From Corynebacterium urinipleomorphum (GTDB taxonomy: Bacteria > Actinomycetota > Actinomycetes > Mycobacteriales > Mycobacteriaceae): a stretch of DNA of 64,000 nucleotides. The first letter of the stretch is position 1, and each line of letters opens with the position of its first letter. Under the pieces are notes generated by a model. The model saw only the letters and a program-made list of their open reading frames with translations, did not search any database and was not told where the DNA came from. The stretch spans positions 363,746 through 427,745 of the forward strand of contig NZ_LT706965.1 of assembly GCF_900155535.1 (NCBI RefSeq). Direction: 5' to 3'. The translations under genes were made by a program, and so were the position numbers. Below are positions 56,214-64,000 of this stretch, in pieces.

Positions 56214-56957
56214 CTACCGGGGCATCCGTCGCCAGATGGGTCGTGGCACGCACCGCATCACCCATGCGAGGAGCTGCAGTGAGCGCGGGATCCACACAGT
56301 TCGGCTCCCCTTCCCCATTTCCGCGACGACTGCGTCAGCGACGATGTCCGGTGTGACTGACAACGGCGCGGGTTTCATTCCTTCGGTCATGGAGCCGATG
56401 ACGAATCCCGGGCGGGCGGTGATCAGCGACAGGTTCGTTCCGTGCAGTCGGTCAGCCAGCCCTTGACAGAATGCGTCCAGGCCAGCCTTGGTGGAGCCGT
56501 ACACGTAGTTCGCGCGTCGTGCGCGCCAACCGGCGATCGAGGAGAAAGCGAAGATGTGGCCGCTCGACATGACGTCTGCAAGCACCGTCAGCATGCTCAC
56601 CTGAGCTGTGTAGTCGACCATGGCTATCTGGGCCGCATGCGTCTCGTCGTGCTCGGCGCGTTCCTGGTCGCCGAGGATGCCGAAAGCGACGATCGCCGTC
56701 GTGATCGGACCCGATTCCGCTGCGCGTTCCACGACGACACGGTGGGACGCGAGGTCTACGGCGTCGAATTCGATTGAGCGCACGCTCGCCGCGCCCGCCT
56801 CGAGCATCCGCTTTTCGACGCCTCCCAGCTCCCCCGGCCTCCGTCCCGCCAGCACCACATCGCGGCCGGCGCACAGGCGCACTGCCATTTCCCCGCCGAT
56901 GTCGCTGGTGCCCCCGAGGAGGAGAAGGGTGCCGCGGTCAGTTTCATTGGGTGTCAT
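56214..56957 (-). CDS. short-chain dehydrogenase similar to DprE2
   Basis: The 247-residue SDR has the NAD(P) motif LLLLGGTSDIGG and the catalytic YxxxK in YVYGSTKAGLDAF. It also has features of decaprenylphosphoryl-2-keto-ribose reductase DprE2: IEFDAVDLASH, TTAIVAFGILGDQE, RRANYVYGSTKAG and a C terminus of VPRPIWRRMP type. DprE2 with DprE1 makes arabinose donors for cell-wall arabinan, usually next to dprE1. dprE1 is not here, so this may be a paralogue. It starts nine bases after the M24 peptidase stop. Confidence 0.8.
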   Translation of the reverse strand: MTPNETDRGTLLLLGGTSDIGGEMAVRLCAGRDVVLAGRRPGELGGVEKRMLEAGAASVRSIEFDAVDLASHRVVVERAAESGPITTAIVAFGILGDQERAEHDETHAAQIAMVDYTAQVSMLTVLADVMSSGHIFAFSSIAGWRARRANYVYGSTKAGLDAFCQGLADRLHGTNLSLITARPGFVIGSMTEGMKPAPLSVTPDIVADAVVAEMGKGSRTVWIPRSLQLLAWVMRCVPRPIWRRMPR

Positions 56958-56966
56958 GCCGGAAAA

Positions 56967-58091
56967 TTATATGCGCGCGGTGTTCAGGCGGCGTGCGCCG
57001 TCGTCCTCGAGCACCACGATGTCCTCGATGCGCATGCCCCACTTTCCGGGTATGTAGATGCCGGGCTCGATGGAGAACGCCATGCCCGTCTGCAGCACCG
57101 TTTCGCTGCGCGCGATGATGAACGGCTCTTCGTGCAGTCCGAGTCCGATCCCGTGGCCGAGCCGGTGTGTGAAGTATGTGCCGTATCCGGCTTCGTTGAT
57201 GCGCCCGCGCGCGACGGCATCGAGGTCCCCCGCCGTCATTCCGGGCCGTGCCGCTGCGACAGCATCGGCTTGGGCGCGCCGAAGAGTCTCGTAGGCACGG
57301 GTGAAGCCCCTATCCGCTGCTTCCGCACCGCCGACGACGTAGGTGCGCGTGCAATCGGAGTGGTACCCGGCACCGACGGTGCCGCCGATGTCCACCACCA
57401 CGGGATCACCCACCTCGAGGACCCGGTCGGAGAAATCGTGGTGGGGGTCAGCGCCGTTCGGCCCCGACCCGACGATGATGAAGTCGGTTCGGGAGTGCTC
57501 GCGGAGAATCAATGTGTCGAGTTCCGCAGCGATGTCGCGTTCTGTCCGGCCCGGCTGCAGTAGTTCGGGAACGGCGGCGTGGACACGATCGATCGCGGCA
57601 CCCGCGAACGACAGCTGCTCGATCTCTTCTTGATCCTTCACCATGAAAGCTGCGGCAAGAACCTCTGTCGCCAGAACGATGTCGCCGCAGACATCCTGCA
57701 ACCGGAGCACATGATCGGCAGTGAGCGCGCTGCCCACGGCAATGGGGCCGGTGCCGCATGCTCCCTCCACGAGCGCATAGGGGTTCTCACCGTCGCGCCA
57801 CGTGACCAGTTGGATGCCCGCGGCTTCATTGAGACTGGCCAGCGCAGTCGCATCCGTCGCCGGAGCAATCAATTTCGCATCCCCCACCGGCGGGACCACG
57901 AGTGCGGTGAGGCGTTCGTGGGAAGAGGTCCACGAGCCAGTCAGGTACGCCAGTTCTGGCCCGGTGCCGATGACAGCTCCACCCAGCCCGCGTTCCCGAA
58001 CCTCGTGTTGCACACGTGCGCGGCGGCGAGCGTAGACCCCGGGGGCGAGAATCTCGGGAACGGAAGCAGAGGAATCAGCATGATCGGTCAT
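56967..58091 (-). CDS. M24-family metallopeptidase, Xaa-Pro aminopeptidase/prolidase type
   Basis: The 374-residue protein has an N-terminal creatinase-like domain and a pita-bread catalytic domain. Metal ligands are visible as VVDIGGTVGAGYHSDCTRTY (two Asp), LGHGIGLGLHEEP (His), SIEPGIYIPG (Glu) and RIEDIVVLE (Glu). It should cleave N-terminal residues before proline or split Xaa-Pro dipeptides in the cytoplasm. The start is close to the divergent protease promoter at 58117. Confidence 0.92.
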   Translation of the reverse strand: MTDHADSSASVPEILAPGVYARRRARVQHEVRERGLGGAVIGTGPELAYLTGSWTSSHERLTALVVPPVGDAKLIAPATDATALASLNEAAGIQLVTWRDGENPYALVEGACGTGPIAVGSALTADHVLRLQDVCGDIVLATEVLAAAFMVKDQEEIEQLSFAGAAIDRVHAAVPELLQPGRTERDIAAELDTLILREHSRTDFIIVGSGPNGADPHHDFSDRVLEVGDPVVVDIGGTVGAGYHSDCTRTYVVGGAEAADRGFTRAYETLRRAQADAVAAARPGMTAGDLDAVARGRINEAGYGTYFTHRLGHGIGLGLHEEPFIIARSETVLQTGMAFSIEPGIYIPGKWGMRIEDIVVLEDDGARRLNTARI

Positions 58092-58129
58092 GTCCTCATG
58101 CTAGATCCTCGCCACCTACGATCGGAGCT

Positions 58130-58690
58130 ATGTTTCCCGACGCGCTGGTCCGCCTGTCCGCCCGCCGCGCGTACTGCAGCGGCACCCTTGTAGCGTCGGA
58201 CACGGTGCTCACCTGCGCCCATTTCTTCCGGCATTACCCGGACGGTGTGACGGTGCGCAGCCACCGCGGGAAGATCCGCACGATCACGAGCGTCGATCTG
58301 ATCGACGGCTCCGACATCGCGGTCGTGCGGATCCGGCCGTTCCAGCAGCTCCAGGAGGAGGAGCTGCCTACGGTCGGGGACGTTCCTCGTCCGGGGCAAC
58401 CCACTGTCACTTTCGGCTACGGCGGAAGGGCGAAGCGACTTCAAGCCCGCGACGGAGTGTGGATCACGCGAATGCCGCTGGCGATCTCGCGGACGGGCTC
58501 GCTCGTCCGCCCCGCGGGTGTGGTGTTCAACCGGATACCGGCGATCAAGGGCGACTCGGGAGGACCCGTGCTCGCCGGGGGCAGGGTCGCCGGTGTTCAG
58601 TCGCTGATCGTGGACCCGCTGGGCCGCAACTCGCACTTCGCTGTGGTCAATCTCGTGCCGGCCGGCCTCCGAGAGCAGCTGTGCCGCTAG
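58130..58690 (+). CDS. trypsin-like serine protease without signal peptide
   Basis: The 186-residue protein has a complete triad: His31 in LTCAHFF, Asp62 in GSDIAVVRI and Ser143 in KGDSGGPV. It is a chymotrypsin fold of minimal size. ATG 58130 is only 11 residues before the first strand and no secretion signal precedes it, nor in the in-frame sequence upstream. TACGAT at 58117-58122 lies seven bases before ATG, so the message may be leaderless. Its stop overlaps that of helY (CTAG, tail to tail). Confidence 0.82.
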   Translation: MFPDALVRLSARRAYCSGTLVASDTVLTCAHFFRHYPDGVTVRSHRGKIRTITSVDLIDGSDIAVVRIRPFQQLQEEELPTVGDVPRPGQPTVTFGYGGRAKRLQARDGVWITRMPLAISRTGSLVRPAGVVFNRIPAIKGDSGGPVLAGGRVAGVQSLIVDPLGRNSHFAVVNLVPAGLREQLCR

Positions 58691-61437
58691 TTGCCGATTG
58701 CAACCACGCCGCGGCGGATCGCATCCACGGCGCGTCGGGCGTTGTGCTTGATCTCGTCGGAATATCCGGTCTGGACGATCTGCTCGAGCAGGTCGATGAC
58801 CTGGCGGCACCAGCGCACGAAATCGCCCGGGGTGAGCTCCGCACCGGACTCGGCGGCCGCGGCGAGCGCGTAGCCGAGCGGGGCGCCCGCGGCCCACTGG
58901 TGCAGCGACAGCGCGAACCCCGGGTCCGGGATATTCGTCGGTGGAAGGCGGTGGCGCTGCTCGTCGCTAGCTAATTCGCCGTAGATGCGCTGCGTGGCGT
59001 TCATCGCATCCGCCATCCGGTCGGTCGTGGCTTCGGGGTATCCGCCGGTCGCTTTCCGGTTCTCAAAGACGCACATGGACGCGACCCCGGCGAGCTCCGC
59101 GGGATCAAGCTCGTCCCAGATTCCCCGCTTGAGGCACTGGGCGACAAGCAGGTCGGAGACGTTGTGGATTCGCGCGAGACGTTCGCCTTCCTCGGTGACG
59201 GTGGGTTCGCCGTCGATAAGCTCGACGTAGTCCATTTCCGTGAGCAGCCCGATAATGCGCTCGAACATGCGACCCAGGGTGTCGGTCTGTGTGTCCACAC
59301 TGGCCTGCGCCTTTTGCAGCGCGCGCTCCTCCCGCACGAGGTCCTCGCCGAGGCGGGCGAGCCGCTCGCGCTCGGCCGGGGGCCAGGAGTGGACGGGGTG
59401 GGCACGGATGGCGTCGCGAAGCTGGAGCACGCGCTTCGACGTTCTCGTGCGCGCCTTCTCCTTCAAATTCTTCGGCGCGCGGAAATGCCCGCGGCTGAGT
59501 TCCTGCACCACCTTGCGCGTGTGCCTGCGGGGTTTGTGCGCGACATCGCGCGGGACCTTGATCTGCCCGACCACAACGGGGACGTTGGCGAAGGAAGCTG
59601 CGTCAATGCGCCCCGACCAGCCGCGTTCGGTGGTGATCCAGGGGCGCGGATCGTCCTTCCGCCCCGCGGGCGCGACCACGGCGGCGAGCTCTGGACGGCG
59701 CTTCGACGGCAGCGCAATCACCTCACCGACCTGGAGGCGGCCCAGCACCTTCTGTATCTCCTTGTGGCGCTCGTCGATGGAGTTCTTCTTCGCCTTCTTC
59801 TCTTCCTCGACAAGATCCCGGCGCAGACGCGTGTACTCGACGAGCTGCGCCGCAATATCCCCGTCGGCGTCGTCGAAGCCGAGCTCCTCCACAGCGGCAT
59901 CCAGCTCGGCGCGCAGCTTATCGACGCTCCCCCGCTGCCTCTCAATCTTCCGCACCTCCCCGACAACGCTGCGGTCGGTCTGGAACTGGGCGAAAGACTT
60001 CTCGATGAGCCGGATCGAGTCCTCGAACCCGTTCATCTGCAGCATGTTGATCGCCATGTTGTACCCGGGAGTGAACAGGGAGATGAGCGGGTATGTGCGC
60101 GTGGACGCGAGGCCGGCCACCTGGCGCGGGTCCATCGCCGGTGCCCACTGCACGACAGCGTTACCAATCGAGTCAATCCCGCGGCGGCCCGCGCGTCCCG
60201 TCAGCTGCGTGTACTGCCCTGGGGTGAGGTCCACATGGGCGTCGCCGTTGAACTTGACCATCTTCTCCAGCACGACCGTGCGCGCCGGCATGTTAATGCC
60301 CAACGCGAGGGTCTCGGTGGCGAAGACGACGCGGACGAGCCCCTCGACGAAGAGCTGTTCGACGATGTGCTTGAACGCCGGCAGCATGCCCGCGTGGTGC
60401 GCCGCGAAACCGCGCGACCAGGCAGTCCGAAGCTGCCGGTAGTTGAGCACGTCCAAGTCCTCGTCGGGAATGCCTTCCACGCCCTCGTCGGCGATCTGTT
60501 TGATGCGCTCGGCTTCCTTGGGGCTGGTCAGCTCTTTGCGGGAGCGCAGGCATTGGAACAGTGCGCCGTCGCAGCCCGCGCGGGAGAAAATGAAGACGAT
60601 CGCCGGAAGCATGTCGCGGCCCCGCAACGCCTCCACGACCTCGGGGCGGCCTACCGGGCGGACCCGGTCCTGCGGGCGGCGTTCTCCGCTTCGGCGTCCA
60701 CCGCTGGACCGGGAGCGGAAACCGCGGCCTTCCTCGAAGTCGCGGCGGCCTTCATCCGCACCCGATTCGAGTCTTTCGATGGTGCGCTCGAGGTCGCGGT
60801 TCACTTGGTCGGTGCCGGGCTCGAACAGCGGCATGATTTTGCGCTGCACCATCATGAACTGGTTGAGAGGTACCGGGCGCTTCTCGGAGACGATGACGTC
60901 GGTGTCCCCACGGACCTCATCGAGCCATTCACCGAACTCCTCAGAATTGGACACCGTCGCCGACAGCCCGATGATCCGCGCGGATTCATCGAGGTTGAGG
61001 ATGATCTCCTCCCACACCGCGCCGCGGTCGCGGTCCGCCAGATAGTGGATCTCGTCCATGACCACGTGCGACAAACGGTCTAGCGCCGGCGACTCCGCGT
61101 AGATCATGTTGCGCAAGACCTCGGTGGTCATCACGACGATTTCAGCGTTGCCATTGATACTCGTGTCACCAGTGAGCAGACCGACAGCATCTTCGCCGTG
61201 CTCGGCGACGAGGTCGTGGTACTTCTGGTTGCTCAACGCCTTGATAGGCGTGGTGTAGAAGCATTTCGTGCCGCGCGACAACGCTAGCGAGACAGCGAAC
61301 TCACCCACCACCGTTTTGCCGGAGCCTGTGGGCGCGCAGACAAGCACTCCGCGGTCTGCCTCGACGGCCTCGCAGGCCTCGATCTGGAAATCATCGAGAG
61401 GAAAAGGCTTGCTCACGCGGAACTCATCGAGGTGCAT
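58687..61437 (-). CDS. Ski2-like DEAD/DEAH helicase HelY
   Basis: The 916-residue protein has Walker A APTGSGKTVVGEF, DEIH in VVMDEIHYLADRDRG, SATVSN and the second motor fold GINMPARTVVLEKMVKFNGD with QLTGRAGRRGID. A C-terminal beta-barrel and helical DSHCT domain (about residues 750-916) follows, as in Mtr4/Ski2 RNA helicases; the actinobacterial type is called HelY. RNA unwinding is presumed. ATG 61437 is chosen over GTG 61446. It lies downstream of tatC, as in Mycobacterium. Confidence 0.92.
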   Translation of the reverse strand: MHLDEFRVSKPFPLDDFQIEACEAVEADRGVLVCAPTGSGKTVVGEFAVSLALSRGTKCFYTTPIKALSNQKYHDLVAEHGEDAVGLLTGDTSINGNAEIVVMTTEVLRNMIYAESPALDRLSHVVMDEIHYLADRDRGAVWEEIILNLDESARIIGLSATVSNSEEFGEWLDEVRGDTDVIVSEKRPVPLNQFMMVQRKIMPLFEPGTDQVNRDLERTIERLESGADEGRRDFEEGRGFRSRSSGGRRSGERRPQDRVRPVGRPEVVEALRGRDMLPAIVFIFSRAGCDGALFQCLRSRKELTSPKEAERIKQIADEGVEGIPDEDLDVLNYRQLRTAWSRGFAAHHAGMLPAFKHIVEQLFVEGLVRVVFATETLALGINMPARTVVLEKMVKFNGDAHVDLTPGQYTQLTGRAGRRGIDSIGNAVVQWAPAMDPRQVAGLASTRTYPLISLFTPGYNMAINMLQMNGFEDSIRLIEKSFAQFQTDRSVVGEVRKIERQRGSVDKLRAELDAAVEELGFDDADGDIAAQLVEYTRLRRDLVEEEKKAKKNSIDERHKEIQKVLGRLQVGEVIALPSKRRPELAAVVAPAGRKDDPRPWITTERGWSGRIDAASFANVPVVVGQIKVPRDVAHKPRRHTRKVVQELSRGHFRAPKNLKEKARTRTSKRVLQLRDAIRAHPVHSWPPAERERLARLGEDLVREERALQKAQASVDTQTDTLGRMFERIIGLLTEMDYVELIDGEPTVTEEGERLARIHNVSDLLVAQCLKRGIWDELDPAELAGVASMCVFENRKATGGYPEATTDRMADAMNATQRIYGELASDEQRHRLPPTNIPDPGFALSLHQWAAGAPLGYALAAAAESGAELTPGDFVRWCRQVIDLLEQIVQTGYSDEIKHNARRAVDAIRRGVVAIGN

Positions 61438-61458
61438 GCCCACCACCCTAACGCAGGG

Positions 61459-62526
61459 TTACAGCACGTCGTCGAAGAAGTTCGGTGCCGAAGCGCGAGC
61501 GCGAATAGAACGGTCCTCCGCGGTTCGTTGAGTACCGCCCCCATTGGAAATCAACGTGGGGGCTGCTACTGCTCCAGCACCGCTGATCGGGGATGCCCCC
61601 GCTACTCCGGTGGCGGCACCGATCGGGGCAGGGGCGGCTATGGGGCCGGACGCTTCGTCGTCGTCAAGCGAAGCCCACTCGTTGTTGCGCTTCGCGTTCC
61701 GTTTGTCGTGGATGCGGCAGAACTGGAACGCCATCTCCACGAGCAGACAGAGTGACAAAGCCAGGACGATCATGGAGAACGGGTCCTGGCCCGGTGTGAT
61801 GAACGCGGCGAAGATGAACAGGACGACGATGATGATGCGCCGCTTGTCCTTGACCTGCTCGTAGCGCAGCAAGCCTGCCAGGTTGAGCATGATGATCACG
61901 AGCGGGACCTCGAAGCTCACGCCGAAGATAACGATCAGGGCGAGGACGAAGTTGTAGTACTGCTGGCCCGACAATGCCGCGATCTGATACTCCTGGCCGA
62001 TCGACATCAGGACATAAAGCCCCTGGTCAACGATGAAGTATGCAATGAGCGCGCCTGCCACGAAAAGGGTGACGGCAAACGTGACAAAGCTAAGTGTCCA
62101 TCGCCGTTCATTCTTGTGCAGACCGGGTGTGATGAAGGCCCAAATCTGCTGCAGCCACACTGGCGAAGAGACGACAAGGCCTGCGAGGAATCCCACCTTC
62201 AGGCGCAACATGAACATCTCAAAGGGCGTCGTGGCGATGAGGCGGCACGCACCGTCTGACGTCAAGTCCGCCCGCAGCTCCTCGGGAAGAGAGCAATACG
62301 GCCGGCGGATGATCTCCCCTAAGGGCATGACTGGGCCTGGTGCCCACTGGTACCACACGAAGCCGAAGATAGTCCCGACCACAATGGCCAGCAGCGAGAT
62401 GATCACGCGGCGGCGCAACTCCTGGAGGTGCTCGGTGAGGGACATGATGCCCTCGGGGTCACGCCTGCTGCGCACTCGCTTCCCCGGCGCCCGCTTCGGG
62501 CGCTTTGTAGAAACTGGTTGTCCCAC
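61459..62526 (-). CDS. tatC: twin-arginine translocase subunit TatC
   Basis: TatC recognises twin-arginine signal peptides in folded proteins. The 355-residue protein has six membrane segments with MSLTEHLQELRRRVIIS at the start of the first. It has a basic 27-residue extension in front and a Pro/Ala/Gly-rich cytoplasmic tail of about 70 residues (APIGAATGVAGA), longer than usual. It follows tatA by eight bases. Confidence 0.94.
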   Translation of the reverse strand: MGQPVSTKRPKRAPGKRVRSRRDPEGIMSLTEHLQELRRRVIISLLAIVVGTIFGFVWYQWAPGPVMPLGEIIRRPYCSLPEELRADLTSDGACRLIATTPFEMFMLRLKVGFLAGLVVSSPVWLQQIWAFITPGLHKNERRWTLSFVTFAVTLFVAGALIAYFIVDQGLYVLMSIGQEYQIAALSGQQYYNFVLALIVIFGVSFEVPLVIIMLNLAGLLRYEQVKDKRRIIIVVLFIFAAFITPGQDPFSMIVLALSLCLLVEMAFQFCRIHDKRNAKRNNEWASLDDDEASGPIAAPAPIGAATGVAGASPISGAGAVAAPTLISNGGGTQRTAEDRSIRARASAPNFFDDVL

Positions 62527-62534
62527 GGGCGCGG

Positions 62535-62873
62535 TTAAGCGTTAGGGTTCGTGCCCGGCTGGTTCGGCTGCTGCTGCTGGTTCTGCGGCTGGTTCCAGAA
62601 CCCCTGCTCGACGCTCTGCTGTGCCTGAGTGTTTGCCGGGCCGGAAGTAATTTCGCGCTGCGGTGACGCGGTTTGTGTCGGGTTCTGCTCAGTAACGTTG
62701 GCGGCGGTCTGGTCCTGCGGCTTGCCGTCGTTCTGCATCTCGTTGACCTCGGATTTGAAGATGCGGGCGGAACGACCCACCGACCGTGCCAAGTCGGGAA
62801 GCTTGGATGCGCCGAAAAGCAGCAGGATGACGAAAACGATGAGGAGGATTTCCATTGGGCCAAGATTCGGCAT
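62535..62873 (-). CDS. tatA: twin-arginine translocase subunit TatA
   Basis: TatA oligomers form the export pore. The 112-residue protein has the short transmembrane helix at residues 7-23, the hinge [16 protein letters not shown] and a Gln/Asn/Pro-rich disordered tail. The length fits TatA of actinobacteria. AAAGGA precedes ATG 62873. A third subunit, TatB, is not in the window and is usually encoded elsewhere. Confidence 0.94.
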   Translation of the reverse strand: MPNLGPMEILLIVFVILLLFGASKLPDLARSVGRSARIFKSEVNEMQNDGKPQDQTAANVTEQNPTQTASPQREITSGPANTQAQQSVEQGFWNQPQNQQQQPNQPGTNPNA

Positions 62874-62923
62874 CGGAGGTCCTTTCAGAAGAATATGAGC
62901 ACGATTGAGCGTGACCGCGTTAT

Positions 62924-63871
62924 CTAAGCATAACGCCCGAGCGCTGCCGCGCCGCGAGAGGCGATCTCGTCGGCGATGCGTGGGGGTGATACTACTCGCA
63001 CTCGGTCTCCCTGGCTAAGGCAGAAGCGGATGAGCCAGTCGTCGTTACCGTACGGCATGGTGGCGGGGACCCATTCCGCGTCGGCACCGTCGTCGGGGGT
63101 AGCGGACAGTTCAATGTGCCAGTAGTCGGCCAGCCACGTCGCTTCGGTGCGGATTCGTAGTTCGGCGATGTTTGCCTGCCGGAAGCCGAACGGATCGTCC
63201 GCGTCGTAGCGGACTGTGGGCGCGGGGGTCGACGGCGTGTCCAGAAGTTCGGCGCCGCGGATTCGATCCAGCCGGAATGTCTTTGCGGAACCGTCCTCGA
63301 AGGCGGAGAGGTACGTGTTCCCGTCCCGGTGAAATAGACCCATTGGAGAGACTGTTCGTACCCGTACTGTGTCCGAAGTGGCCGAGTAGTAGGTCAGCTC
63401 CAGCATCCGCCGCTGCGCGAGTGCCTGCGACACCACAGCTTCAGGGCCGGTGGTCTGCGGGTGCTCCGCATCAGGCACACCGGCCGAACGCACCACATCA
63501 CGCAGTTTCTGCGCTGCAGAAGTCACTGCCTGCTGGTCGATGAGGCCCGGCATCGTCTCCAGGGATTCGAGGGTGAGCAGAAGCGCATTCGCCTCCGTCG
63601 GAGTCAGTCGCAGCGGAGTGTTCAGCCCTTGGTCGTCGATCACGGTGACCCCGGTCCACTCGGCAGCCAGATCGATGAGTTCGCCGGGGCCGGTGCCCAC
63701 ACCCGACATCTGCAGTCGGCGCAGGTCCTCCATCACCTCGGCGGGCGTGTGGCCTAAGTCGCGGGCGATCTCCATCGGTGTCGCCTGCGGGTGTTGGTGC
63801 AGGTACGGGATCAGGTTCAGCGCACGCACGAGTGCGGCGAGCTTCTGCGGGCTGTCCTTACGCTCAGTCAT
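62924..63871 (-). CDS. pafC: WYL-domain transcription activator PafC
   Basis: PafB and PafC form a heterodimeric WYL activator that controls DNA-damage genes in mycobacteria. The 315-residue protein has an N-terminal helix-turn-helix ([24 protein letters not shown]), a WYL domain with [21 protein letters not shown] and a WCX C-terminal extension. ATG 63871 overlaps the pafB 3' end; GTG 63874 is one codon longer. No proteasome or pup gene is nearby, as expected for Corynebacterium. Confidence 0.92.
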   Translation of the reverse strand: MTERKDSPQKLAALVRALNLIPYLHQHPQATPMEIARDLGHTPAEVMEDLRRLQMSGVGTGPGELIDLAAEWTGVTVIDDQGLNTPLRLTPTEANALLLTLESLETMPGLIDQQAVTSAAQKLRDVVRSAGVPDAEHPQTTGPEAVVSQALAQRRMLELTYYSATSDTVRVRTVSPMGLFHRDGNTYLSAFEDGSAKTFRLDRIRGAELLDTPSTPAPTVRYDADDPFGFRQANIAELRIRTEATWLADYWHIELSATPDDGADAEWVPATMPYGNDDWLIRFCLSQGDRVRVVSPPRIADEIASRGAAALGRYA

Positions 63872-64000
63872 CACTTCCCTTCCGTTCGTGAGCGGAATCC
63901 ACTGCGGCGCTGAGCAGCGCCACCACGTCGGCGCGCACGTCTTCCGGTTCTTCCACCACGACGTGGGGCGCGAAGCTGGCGGCGGTGCGCACGAGCCAAT
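63864..64000 (-). CDS. pafB: PafB WYL-domain regulator, 3' end only
   Basis: The last 45 codons before a TGA at 63864-63866 are visible (VVVEEPEDVRADVVALLSAA), the typical C-terminal WCX end of PafB. The rest lies beyond the window. It overlaps pafC by eight bases, so the two are translated from one message. Confidence 0.8.
   Translation of the reverse strand, partial: WLVRTAASFAPHVVVEEPEDVRADVVALLSAAVDSAHERKGSDD

Noticed and set aside
59164-61083. 639-codon plus-strand frame inside helY
   Set aside because: The opposite strand encodes all helicase motifs in order; this frame is its antisense and shows no domain.

Overview
The window is a 64 kb chromosomal segment of a high-GC actinobacterium, almost certainly a Corynebacterium. 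The evidence is gene content and order: an arginine cluster with argR inside it, steA/steB, odhI with an intact phosphorylatable TT pair near the N terminus, secA2 beside odhI and an ftsR-type MerR gene, rbpA, separate ppm1 and lnt genes, and tatA/tatC beside pafBC and a HelY-type helicase. No prophage, insertion sequence, CRISPR array or rRNA was seen. No gene-free stretch exceeds 300 bases; the longest is about 265 bases (48135-48399).

Layout. 184-7797: argCJBDRGH, tightly coupled and closed by a strong terminator; argF is missing from its usual place. 7895-11299: a three-gene envelope cluster of a membrane-anchored binding-protein-like protein, a lipoprotein joining a binding-protein domain to a von Willebrand A (VWA) domain, and an XpaC-like membrane protein. 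11320-28592: the conserved actinobacterial run tyrS, TPR protein, HAD phosphatase, tlyA, nadK, recN, steA, steB, Nudix, xerD, parA, scpA, scpB, rluB, cmk, der; pyrG is missing between steB and the Nudix gene. 28618-33261: an accessory patch with two related esterase-fold proteins (one lacking the catalytic serine), a methyltransferase, a DUF418 membrane protein and a 5'-truncated alcohol dehydrogenase, ending at tRNA-Pro(GGG). 33552-38606: secA2, odhI, ftsR, a DUF151 gene and a second MerR gene.

38834-44978 (minus strand) runs DEAD-box helicase, two CNNM/CorC-type transporters, an uncharacterised gene and a second VWA membrane protein. gnd, a thioesterase, corA, ndh, a degenerate cyclopropane-synthase-like protein, yceI, a zinc-finger/AT-hook protein and rbpA follow. 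53092-64000 (mostly minus) holds ppm1-lnt-fxsA, a DprE2-like reductase, an M24 peptidase, a trypsin-like protease without signal peptide, helY, tatC, tatA, pafC and the end of pafB.

Most of this is core housekeeping: amino-acid synthesis, chromosome segregation, ribosome maturation, protein export and envelope assembly. The less ordinary parts are the two binding-protein/VWA loci, the two probable pseudoenzymes, the missing argF and pyrG, a SigH-like promoter motif in front of rbpA, a helicase promoter nested in the gnd terminator, and a recurring spacing of -10-like hexamers 6-8 nt before start codons that suggests frequent leaderless transcription. All calls come from reading the sequence by eye; no database search was run.
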